Shown: positions 34,485 to 45,020 of the stretch, piece after piece
How positions within the stretch are numbered: position 1 is the stretch's first letter
Layout of the letters: each line of letters begins with the position of its first letter
From: Raphanus sativus
Lineage: Eukaryota; Streptophyta; Magnoliopsida; Brassicales; Brassicaceae
Assembly (NCBI RefSeq): GCF_000801105.2
Contig: NC_079514.1
Span: forward strand, 17,338,293 to 17,402,292
Length of the DNA stretch: 64,000 nucleotides
Direction: 5' to 3'
Program-made: the position numbers and the translations under genes
The notes under the pieces: generated by a model
What the model was told of the DNA's origin: nothing
The model's input: only the letters and a program-made list of their open reading frames with translations
Databases searched by the model: none

Positions 34485-36152
34485 TCCTCTATATATTAAT
34501 AAAGAAACATTTAAAAAGTTGTAACCTTAAGTTTGTATTAACTAAAAAATATTGCTTAAGTGTCACTTAATTATGATGTTAATTTTGTTTACGTGGCACC
34601 ATAAAAATTAATTAAAAATTAGTAAGTTCAAAATTCAATTTCTAGGAAATATTATATTAATCCAAACATAAATGTATATGATATGATAAACTTAATACTC
34701 GACGATCTCATTAAATTAATACTCGGCGATCTCATTAAATTAATACTCAACGATCTCATTAAATGATACTTTCTTTAAATGGCTCAAGGTTGATTTATAT
34801 TGTGATTCAACATAATATTTTTTTTTTTAATGTGTAAGATATACTCTTAGTCTATATTACTAAAACAGAAATTTAAATCAAAATTTACTATATATTATGG
34901 TCTAAGTATTGCATGCTTTTGGTATAAAACAGAAACTAATGATTTTCTAAGTGTTGTTTTTTTTAATTAATAACAAAGAGACGCTTTGATAAAATAATAG
35001 CAAAAGAGACGCAGCTATTCAAAATTGTTTTGTTAATAAAAGAAAAAATATTTTATAGCAAAGAGACACAATTTTAGTTTAGTTTTCAAATTTGTAATTG
35101 TCTTTTTTAATATTTTAATTTTCCATCTTATATTTTCAAAACAAAAGTAAAAATCTGATATTTTGAAAATTAGTATAACTTCAAAATCGAAAAATATTTA
35201 AATTTTATTTACTGACAAGTTAGTAAAAGAAAATATCCATATGTATCAGCCCAACATATAAATGATTATATAAACAAACAAAAATTGTAAAAAAATTCAA
35301 TCATATATAAATCTTAAATTTGTCAATACAATATGTTTAATTAGAAAATAACTATTTATTTCGGATTATCTATAATCAATGTCGTTTAAATGTTCTTTTT
35401 AATTTTAATTGAGTCGAAATAGGATCAATCGTAAACTGCCGGTATTATGATCATTAGAAGACAGTAAAAATCCTAATATTTGAACCAAATTTTCTGATAC
35501 ACAATTTATGTATCAAACTCTTTTGGTAAGTTTAAATTAATTGTTTTTATACCATATTGTTTGAATAGTTGAGAAACGTTTTGACCAAGTTAATGATTCC
35601 ACCAAATTTTTAAGCTTGGTACAAAATTTTGAAGAAGTTCTATATGGTAGGTTTAATTTAAGATAATAATATACTTTGTCACCAAGTCTAAAATTTCGAC
35701 AACTTAAAACAACTTTGCTAAATATGTTTGTGGTAGTTATTGAAAATTTACGTAAATATTGGTTCAATATATCACATTAAAATATGGTTTTTAGATAATT
35801 AGTGCTAATTATTTTAACTTTCCAAACAATCCGAAAACCTATCTATGCCTACTATATATACGGTTGAGTTTTTCCTTATAAATACCATCAAATGTTTTCA
35901 TAACCCTTAATCTATGATTATAAGAATATCAATGATATCTCATTTTAATTGTTTGATTTGAGCTTCTATATTTTTTTATGTGTACCAAATATTTATACTT
36001 AATTAATTATTCTACATTGAAAAAAACATAAATATCAAATATATTTTAAACACAAAAACACATGTATTCAGAAATCATGAAATTTTACAATATGAAAACA
36101 TAAATTTTAAAATAAATATTTTACCCTGCGCAAGGCGCAGGTCTTATCCTAG
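34485..36152 (+). mobile_element. Helitron (about 1.67 kb)
   Basis: The 5' end TCCTCTATATATTAATAAAG follows an A. The 3' end has the stem CCTGCGC.AAG.GCGCAGG, then TCTTATCCTAG and a T. The exact 5' base could instead be 34488. It holds a 24-bp minisatellite at 34692-34763 and no recognisable gene. Confidence 0.75.
34692..34763. repeat. 24-bp minisatellite, three copies
   Basis: The unit TTAATACTCGACGATCTCAT plus TAAA is repeated at 34692, 34716 and 34740, differing only at the CGACG/CGGCG/CAACG position. Confidence 0.9.
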
Positions 36153-36489
36153 TAACAATATTATTATATGTTATCTAAATTTTGATGTTATTTACTATGT
36201 AACTGTATAATCTTATTTTTTATGTATGCTGTACATAATACTATTATATATTAGATGTTTTTATGTTTTTGATATAATAGTATACTTTGTAATTCTTTAT
36301 TAATCAATCCGTTTTTGCAACATTTGGTTAAAACCCCACTACCAAAAATTCCTCTTGATACAAATTTTTCTGTACCACAAAATATTTTTTAAAAGGTTTG
36401 CCTCTTAATTTTTTTTTTTCAGAAAATACAGTCATCAGAGCACCTGCAAAGAAGAAACAAAATCCATAACCAGAATGACGGACAACTAA

Positions 36490-37010
36490 GTGACGTTAGG
36501 CTACCAGTGAGCATATACAATCTATGGAACTTATGGTGTATGGTGCAGGACATATACCACTTGGATGTATCTTACATGCGTGAGACTTACCTCTTGTTTG
36601 CTCTAAACATTTATTCTTCCAAAACATTGTTGAATTTATGATAAGTCGTGCTCTGTTTGAAGAGGCATTAGTGAGTTTGATCTTGTGTACTCCGGTTTGG
36701 TTTGCTACAGATGACAACATATTCGCAGTCAAAATCCCAAGCATAGCAGCAATGCTGCATGAAAAAAAAAGAAGAAAAACAGAAATCTAAGTTCACATGT
36801 ACAGTTTTTGCATTTGTCAATAAATAAACAAATCTTATATTTGTAAAAATAGAGCAAGATGTTTACCAATCACATTATAGATCTTCTACTCTCATCTCCA
36901 ACTCTCCTATTAACATAAGACCTGACGATTGCAACTTCTTTAGCTGAGGAATTCAACACCTCTGAGCTCACTGCTAATAGAATCTCCAAAGCTTGCTGGG
37001 TAAGCATATG
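36490..37010 (-). other. Two exon-like blocks of an unrecognised gene
   Basis: On the minus strand a block at about 36595-36755 follows an acceptor (TTCATGCAG), reads IAAMLGILTANMLSSVANQ and TNASSNRARLIINSTMFW, and ends at a good donor (AAGAG then GTAAGT). Further upstream, about 36885-37000 reads QQALEILLAVSSEVLNSSA and VRSYVNRRVGDESRR. The texture is protein-like, with splice sites in the right places, but I cannot name the family. A Helitron 5'-terminus-like sequence on the minus strand (TCTATTAAAAGAGAAGTAC, boundary at 38147) could mean the blocks were captured. A 62-bp tandem repeat lies at about 37087-37196. Confidence 0.35.
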
Positions 37011-38204
37011 TACATCCTTGGAAATTTTCTCTCTATGTAACTAAGACATAAGTTTCATATATCGATGTTTTCTCCCAAGAAAATGCTATGTTCCTAAAAG
37101 TCTAAGAAAATCCCCTCGCTACCCGAAACTACAATAATTTGAATACACTATGTTCCCAAAAGTCTGAACAAATCTCCTCACAACCCGAAACTACTTCCAC
37201 TTTGAATACATTTCCACATTCATATACGCTTAGATATTCACCATTAATGCAATCCGAATTAATGCTTTCTGCGGATTGGTTTCTTGTATCTTAAGAATCT
37301 GCTAACCAAACCTCTGTGAGATTCTCTGGCTTCACATTAACCAATTCCTCAACATGAGAGTTTTCTTTACATTGAGATACATTTTGCAATTTTTTGGTTT
37401 ATTTATCCTCTAGGAACAGTAGCTACGGTTGATAGTATAGATCCCTCTCTTCTCTTTTTATCCTCAGCAGTTAAGAAAATACTTGGATACTCTCCAATCC
37501 AGTTCAATAAAAATTATACCTCATTGAAAAACAAACGCACTTGAGGCTGTACAACCAAAGATTTTATAGAGAGATGCTAGCTATAGTAAGCATAAAAGCT
37601 ACACACAGGTTGAATATCAGTGAACCATCCAAAAATCAATCGATGAGAAAATCTAATTCAGGAGCGATGTCGAAAGCTTCGAAACCCAAATAGCTGCAAA
37701 CGGATCTGGTTTAACGTGACACCTTGATGGCAATGACCACAGAAACCCTAGTTTTCCACTCCTCCATGGGAAATAAAAGTAATGAGAAATACCTAATGGA
37801 GAAACCCAAAAAGCTTGAATTCCAATAAGAAATATGTTGATGAGCAGTAACCAAAGAAAACAAAAAAAAACAAAAGATTTTGGTGTTGATTATACAAAAA
37901 GGTGTTGGTTGGAATCAAAGCAGACTCAATGCAAAAGCTACACAATGGAGATGAAGGAAACATATGCATAGGGTAAATCGAATATTGACTTTTTGGTTAG
38001 AATCACATTATAGTTGGTTTAGTATGTAACTAAAATTTCGCAGGTTTACTAATTAGTTAAATTATTGTGTTTTTGTCAGTGGCATAAGATTGTGATTATT
38101 TAAGAAAAATATGGATTAAGTACAAAATGTACTTCTCTTTTAATAGATTAGATTGAAAATTAAGGTATAATTTTGAAAGTATAGACTTTGAATTCAAATT
38201 GATA

Positions 38205-38620
38205 ACAAGAAAGTAACTAATGAAACAATAACAAACTGATCACAACAATGATCTTCTTTTTTTTGGAACTTTAATATCAAAAGTAGTCTAGCCCTTTATT
38301 TCAGAGACTTCTATCACTCATGAATTTCTAATTTAGCAAAACGATTAAAAGTACTCTTAAAAAATTGACATTTTGCTAGTTTCGATCTCGCATCACACAT
38401 GTAGATTTTTAAAGCTAGTTACCTGGATTACTCTTCTATTTTAAACAATAACTTTAGCTGGATTTATCTTGTGTCTCATTGTTCTCCCAATAGATAGATA
38501 TTATAATTGAGATCTCAGATGGTACACATATAATTTAATAATTATAATTAGCTAGCAATAACTTAGCAACACGTGATTACACATTAGTCATTGCCTTTCT
38601 TCTGATATTAAATAAAAAAA
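38205..38620. repeat. Segmental paralogue of 29410-31430 without insertions
   Basis: From ACAATAACAAACTGATCACA to GCAACACGTGATTACACATTA the sequence follows 29440-29516, 29817-30059 and 31314-31400 in order. It lacks the 300-bp hAT and the 1.25-kb Helitron. It also resembles part of the ML gene intron at about 24460-24580. Confidence 0.85.
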
Positions 38621-39529
38621 ATCATTTTGGGTTTAACCAGGTGACTATTAAAATAATAACATAAATGAATGAGAAAATAATGAATATGAATAAAAATGAA
38701 TAATTATTACTTATTGTTCCATACTAATTTTGATACAAAATGTGTTTATTCTATAATTTCTTGAAATTAACGAAATGATAAGAAATTATATGTAACAACT
38801 AACAAATATTTCAAAAAGTTGTAATTTTTAAAGAAATAATAGAAATTTACTATTCCCATTTATTCTTTAGGCCACAATTTAGAGCTTTAATGTTGCCTCT
38901 TTTTACCGAATCCAATCTGATCCGGATGAAATAGGTTGTCAAAGTTCGTTCTTTTGACCCGTAAAGCTATTCTGAAAATCTTTCATGTACATCTTATCTG
39001 TGAGGCTGTCACCACCACACAACCAAAACACACGGACCTAGCTTAACTTCTGGATTTTTCAAGTCAAACTCCCACATTTGTATTTCTGTATTCAACACGA
39101 TGATCATGGTCACCCGAATCACATTTTTTGGTCACATTATGTATCCTAAACAATTATTCTTTTTTGATTAAAAATTAATAATTCTTTTATAGTATAACTA
39201 AATAAGCTTTTAAAATGTATTGTAAGTAAACGGTATAATTTTTTTCAAAAAAAATTAAAGAGATTCTCTATTTAGTTATTTCATATTATGAATTGTATCG
39301 AATTTGAAAATATATTAGTATTTAGTAATAATTAATAATATGATATAAAATGAAAGGTTACTCGGGAGTGTGAGTCAAAATCTTTGCTTTAGTTTTGGCG
39401 GCATAATTGAAAAAGGTCATATACAATTACATGGGTAATTAAAGTCATCCATTGTTTGGATCATTTTACAGCTTTGTAAGTGAATTGAAAAAGAAATCAC
39501 ATGGGTAATTTTTGTTTAGGTGAAGTAGT
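38621..39529. other. AT-rich, no gene seen
   Basis: No reading frame, terminal repeat or RNA signature was found. A slightly less AT-rich part (38870-39130) contains stop codons in all frames that I followed. Confidence 0.35.
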
Positions 39530-39538
39530 TTTATTTAT

Positions 39539-41245
39539 GGGAAAATTGCCAAAACGGAATAAAAATTCAGCATGGTTGTCCCTATAGTATAAAACCATTA
39601 TTTAGTTGTCCTTTTAGTATAATTTTTGTTCATAATCCCAAAACTAACTCTTAATTAATCTAATTAAATAAATTAAACTAATAGAATTTTAAATAATAAT
39701 AATTAAAACGTTTAAAAAGGGAAAATAAAAATAAAAACTTTTAATTTTTCTAATAAAAATAAACTTTATAAACTTAATAAAAATAAAAAATAATAATTTA
39801 CAAATTTTTAAATAAAAAACGTTAAATCAACCTAATAAAAAACAGTTAACAAAGTTTTATTTTTATAAAAAATTTAAAATGTTTTTAAACTTTTTAATTT
39901 TATCAAAACTAAAATTAAAAATTTTAATAAAAAAAAATTAAATGTATTTTTATAAAGTTTGTTTAAACTTTTTATTAAAAACTTTTTGTAAAGTTTTATT
40001 TTATTTTTATAAATTCTACAAATTTATATAGTTTGTTTAAAGTTTTTATTAAACACATTAAACTAGAAGAATTAAAAATAATAATTAAAAACGTTTTAAA
40101 AAGAGAAAATAAAATAAAACTTTTAAAATTATATTTAATAAAAATAAACTTTGTAAAAATAAAAATAATTTACAAATTGTTTTAATAAAAACGTTAAATA
40201 AACTTATTAAAAACATTTTACAAAGTTTTATTTTTCTAAAAGTTTAAAATTTATAAAAATAAAAAATAACTTTACAAAAAAAAATTAATAGAAAGTTTAA
40301 ACTAAATTTATAAAAAAACATTTTACAAAGTTTTATTTTTATAAAAAGTTTAAAACGTTTGTAACCATTTTAATTTTATCAAACTTTTTGATAAAAATAT
40401 AATTTGTAAACTTTATAAAAATAAAAATAAAACTTTACAAAAAGTTGCACATAATTTCAAAACACCACATGTTGTATAGATATGTATCATAGAGAACAAG
40501 AGTTTGTGAAAAAAAATCAAAAGAAAAATTATGGAAAAACCATAGATTAATGAATAAGACAAGGGAGAATCATTTTTAAAAAAAAATTGACAAGCAAAAT
40601 CGAAAATAACATGTTTTAGGAAGTTAGAATATTTTTAGGAGATTTTTAGAATATTTTCTTAACTGAAATTTTCATTAATTTTCGCAAAAATCAGGTAATC
40701 TTATCCGTAGAAGGCGTTTTCTAAAAGTTTAGAACATTGACAAAAATCCAGAACACGTTTTCTACTTTTAGTAGACGGAAAAGTACATTTTAAAAAACAC
40801 ATTCCGCAAAATTTAGAATACTTAATAAAAGTAGAAGATGCTTCCGGACGAAAAGTAGATATCTTTAGGATTAGTAGAATGCGCATTTCACTTTTTTAGA
40901 AAAATAGTAAATAGTAGAATGTACGTTCTAAAAATAGTAGATGAACGTGTTTATTTTAGAAATAGCTTTCTACTATACCATTTTCCGTAGAAGGCACATT
41001 CTACCTTTAGTAGAACGTATTTTCAAATTCTTATTTATCAACTTTTTGAAGAAAAAAATACCAGCATATGTATATAGGTGTTTTATTAGTTGTTTATATT
41101 TTTAATATTTTTTTTATTCACAAAAGTATTTATTTCATTAGTTTTCAGAAATACAAAGGATAAAAAGGAGAAAAATTGGACAAAAAATGATTTATACCAA
41201 AAGGACAACACCCTTGTTTTTTTGTTCTCTATTCGCAATTTTCCT
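39539..41245. mobile_element. MULE, 1,707 bp, perfect 9-bp target duplication
   Basis: The left end GGGAAAATTGCCAAAACGGA and the inverse of the right end (AGGAAAATTGCGAATAGAGA) match. The inverted similarity runs on through GTTGTCC...AGTATAAA blocks. TTTATTTAT flanks both sides (39530-39538 and 41246-41254). The interior has no transposase. It consists of extremely AT-rich near-repeats (AAAGTTTTATTTTTATAAAA words, 39840-40450) and a run of TTCTACTTTTAGTAGA-like palindromes (40700-41030). Confidence 0.85.
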
Positions 41246-41387
41246 TTTATTTATTTGCGTTTCAATCGACTGTTTTTACTAGTTAACAAAGCAAACTCAA
41301 AATAGAAAAAAGTTTTAAATTAAAACAATTTCTTATAATTTTTCAGAAAAAGTCCCTCATTCGACTCGTTTTATACTTAATATTGAA

Positions 41388-41450
41388 CTAGATTATGACC
41401 CGCGCTTTGGAAGCGCGGAATATTTTATAATGAAAATTTTCACTAATAAC
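41388..41450 (-). mobile_element. Helitron 3' terminus (element extends to the right)
   Basis: On the minus strand the sequence reads CCGCGCTTCCAAAGCGCGG, a perfect-stem hairpin, then GTCATAATCTAG and a T. This is a Helitron 3' end, so the element would run rightward from 41388. I could not find its 5' end before RPN9; it may be truncated. Confidence 0.7.
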
Positions 41451-41807
41451 TTAACAAATATTTTGGTAACTTTTAAAGAGTGTATTTAAAATATTTTTGT
41501 ATTTAAATCAGTGTTTCTAAATTCAACCCGATTGTGATTATACCGCTTAATCTGGAGATCTAACAATTCAATTTAGGTTTTTAAAATATTCATATTAACA
41601 AAAATCACTAAAATCCGAAACTAACCGATTGAACTGATGGATGGCCAATATGTAATCTAATTTGATTTAAATTGTAATAGTTTCATAATTTGTAATCTTA
41701 TAATCCAAATTTTAAAGTTCATTATTTTGCAATTTATGAAATTATGATGTTTCTACAAAATTTTAAAGAGAAAATGATATATATATAAAATATTAAGATT
41801 AATTATT

Positions 41808-41917
41808 GTATTGTTTAAAAACATTGATAGTAGTATAAAAATATATTGTTTGGAAACATTGATAGTAGTATAAAGAAATAAGTATATTGTTTGGAAACAT
41901 GGATAGTAGTATAAATA
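41808..41917. repeat. Tandem repeat, about 34-40 bp unit, three copies
   Basis: TATTGTTTGGAAACATTGAT followed by AGTAGTATAAA recurs three times with small changes. A second direct repeat (ATATAACCACATGATTAGCA) is found at about 42350 and 42420. No other feature was seen between 41450 and 42820. Confidence 0.7.
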
Positions 41918-42822
41918 AATGAACATTAGTGATTTAATGTAGGTTTAACTATAAAGTATAAAAGTGTATTTAATTTAAAAACTTACAAAATAAATGTTAG
42001 GTCCAATAGAATGTTTCTGTTTTAATAAGATAGATCTTTTCCTTTGCAAAAAATTGAATCACGATAAAACTTTAGTTGCCAGCTTTCCCAAAAGGATCAC
42101 TGAACTGTTCGAGATTAAGGAAAACACACATGGTTTTACATTTTTGATTTCAAATTTTGTTCGTTTCAGTAAGTTGCAACTTTAGTTAACTGAATGGCTA
42201 GCGTTACTTAAGATCTCAATCATCTTCCCAAAGTCAACGCGTATCCTTTTGTGATAGGTTAGGGATAGGTGCGCAATATATTATAACAAATACATTCTTT
42301 AGCATATAAACTAAGTTTGAGAGTGGAGACTATTACATTTTATAGAAAATATAACCACATGATTAGCAACACTGATAATTCCATTAAAAACTAAGTAGAG
42401 ACTGTTACGTTTCATATAAAATATAACCACATGATTAGCAATATAGACAATCTCATCATGTCGGCAAAACAATAATAACCATAGACCTAGGAATATCGGA
42501 AACGGGATGCACCATCGATGCTTAACACATTCATTCGCAGTATCAGCTCACTGGGACAAACTCCTTCGAAAGATAATTTGAGTAAGCAAAGGGGATAAGG
42601 ACCAATCAGCTGCTCTTGGTCCGTGTAGCCCCCAACAGTGATCGTCTTTTTGTAATGTTATAGCGACAAGTAACGGGTTAAAAAAAAGGAGAATCTTGAA
42701 AATGGAACAATAATCCAAAGCAATTGTAACTTCAAATCACTGCAATAGCTAATATTCTTGCACCTTATCCCAGAAATAGAGTTATAATCAGTAGCTCTAA
42801 AAGGAAAAAAAGCAGGTTTTTC

Positions 42823-44682
42823 TTATGCCGCAACAAGATCTGGTGTCTCAGCTTCAACAGACAGCAAAGTGGTGTGGACTTTGTCGACCCAACTGTCCAA
42901 TTGATCCCTCAAAGACTTGATCTGTGGAATCCCCAACACTCTCGGTTGGGCCCATGAGATGTAAACTGTTCCATTCACTTGATCTATAATCCCCTCAATC
43001 AGATGCACCTGCATCATTCATTCTCACCTTTTTTAGATTCTACAGACTCATAAGCATACACAAACACCATCATTCTATTTCGATACGTCAGGAATGTTCC
43101 GAGCCCTCTGCTAAACATTGGATAGACGACATTATGATGTTTCCTAACCCAGGGATGATTAACTACGTTGGTCATTAGACAAAACTCTCGTCCTTGCCCA
43201 TAGCAAAATGCAAATGGTAGCTGCAACAGACGAGGGAGAAAGAGGCAAGAAGAAACTACTTACAGAAAGACTCTTCATGAGAAGGTGCTCAACATCTTCA
43301 ATGGAAAGTTTAGTATGCTCAGCAATGACAGTCAAAGGAATAGTCCTATCTTCAGCAGGTCGGCTACAATAGATTTATAGAGAGTAAATGTCTTAGCACA
43401 AGTTTTTTATATTTATATTAAATTTAGATACTATGGGCTAGAGAGAAAGTTACCTGAAGATGATCTCGATAAGGCAAAGAATGTTGATCTTCTCTAATAG
43501 TTTCTTCTCATTCTCAACCAGTGCTGGTTGGGCAATCAAGGATGCATGGTGCACACGACACAGTTCTTGATACTGAACTAAATCACCATGGTTGAACGCC
43601 TGGAGAATGTGGTAAAGCCATTCCACATTTGTTCCAAGAAGACTTTTCAACTGTCACAAAAGATATACTAAAAGTTAAAAGCTGCTATGTATGTTCCCTG
43701 AGTACCGAGAGATCAACAAGAAACCTCTAATCTACAAAAGCAAAGTTTACGGTAGCTTTTGTTGAGGATGAAGGAGAACTTACAATGGGATGAGCCAAGA
43801 GTTCCCCAAAGTTGTAGATGTTTTCTCCAAGTAGAGCTGAAAGTGACAAATCGAAAGCCAAATCCTGAAAGACACAGAAATGATATGAATTTAGCAATAT
43901 GCACAGAACAAGATTTAAGCAACATGGCAAGGACATACCAGCTTAAAGGATTCAGAGAGTGCCTCCACAGAAGTATACGCAAGAAAAAGCAGAGCACTTT
44001 TGTAGAAATCAGAGAACTCCTGACGGAACTTGTGGTACTGAGAAGACACCCAGTAGAAGTTCGCGAACACCGAAGGATCAATGTCAGTCATGCTATCAAG
44101 AGATGTCTTGGCATCGTCCAAGACCTTCTTGCATTCCTTCTGATCACCTTGCTCAAGCTTGAACAAAGCCTTTTGCGTCTCGATGTAAACGATAGGTTCA
44201 GTGATGCGAGGCTCCTTAGTGGCTTTAAGCTTCTCAATCACTCCTTCGAGATAGCTAACCGCAGCTTCTTTCTCAGCGTACTGACGGGAGACCACCACAG
44301 CGAAATGCGCGAGCTTGAGGAGGTTGATCTTCGTCTCGAAGTCGGTGATGAAGTTGTGGTAGAACTGTACCAAAGCATCTCCAGCCTGAAATTTATATAA
44401 TTAAATACTCACGAATCGCGGCGAAATCGAAAAACCCTAAATCGGATAAACCCTAGCATCGTCCAAATCGGATCTATGAACCTTAAATCGACAGGGAACA
44501 CTATCAAACGAGGGAGAGAAGAAGAAAATCACCTGAAAAACGGAGAGAGCGATGAACTGCTCGAGCTTGAGGGTGAGCTGATGCCATAGCTTTTTCTGAT
44601 ACAGATCTGCGAGGGAATCGTACCATTCATTGAGCTCTGGATGCGAAGTTTTCAGCGATTCCAAGTATTGAAGAGCAGCCAT
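42823..44682 (-). CDS. RPN9: 26S proteasome regulatory particle lid subunit RPN9
   Basis: Six exons (44533-44682, 43939-44385, 43784-43864, 43454-43650, 43264-43363, 42823-43008) join in frame to 386 residues, the normal RPN9 length. The product starts MAALQYLESLKTSHPELNEW. It has the helical-repeat region in exon 2 (SRQYAEKEAAVSYLEGVIEK) and a C-terminal PCI/winged-helix domain in exons 4-6 (RTIPLTVIAEHTKLSIEDVE, VHLIEGIIDQVNG, WAQPRVLGIPQI). RPN9 is a structural PCI subunit of the proteasome lid and helps place the deubiquitinase RPN11. Position matches AT5G45620. It is divergently transcribed from SUV2 with about 340 bp between starts. All introns are GT-AG and no damage is seen. Confidence 0.97.
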
Positions 44683-45020
44683 GGCGGAAATAGGTTTTGC
44701 TTCGCAGAAGTAGAGACGAAAGATGATGAAAGGATCTTATATCAGAGCTGTGCGTTAAAAAAAAAACATCGGGGTGTTATATCTAGAGGTACAAGTTTAA
44801 AAGGACCTTAATTGTAAAATAATAAGATCCGTTTGTGATTTAGGGCCCAGTAGTCAGTTTGGGTTATTTTATTTGGTTTATTGGGTTTCAGGTGTTCGGG
44901 TCGGGTCATCGGTAGTGCTGCCGCCCCCATACCGTACACACACTAGTGGCGTTTTAATTTCTCTCGCTCTCGCTTTCTCACAATCTTTTCAGGGAAAGAG
45001 AGAGAGAGAGAGAGAGAGAG
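44683..45020. promoter_or_regulatory. Shared divergent promoter of RPN9 and SUV2
   Basis: Only 338 bp separate the two start codons, so both genes must draw on this interval. A (GA)n tract at about 44994-45020 forms the SUV2 5' leader right up to its ATG; such tracts are common in plant core promoters and can bind GAGA-binding factors. A GGGCCCA word, typical of TCP-bound housekeeping promoters, lies at about 44843. Confidence 0.6.

Noticed and set aside
34692..34763. Short regular repeats that might suggest a CRISPR-like array.
   Set aside because: Three direct 24-bp copies with no spacers in a plant genome: a minisatellite.
43014..43226. Minus-strand 70-residue frame in RPN9 intron 5.
   Set aside because: Flanking exons splice in phase without it, and it is not part of RPN9.
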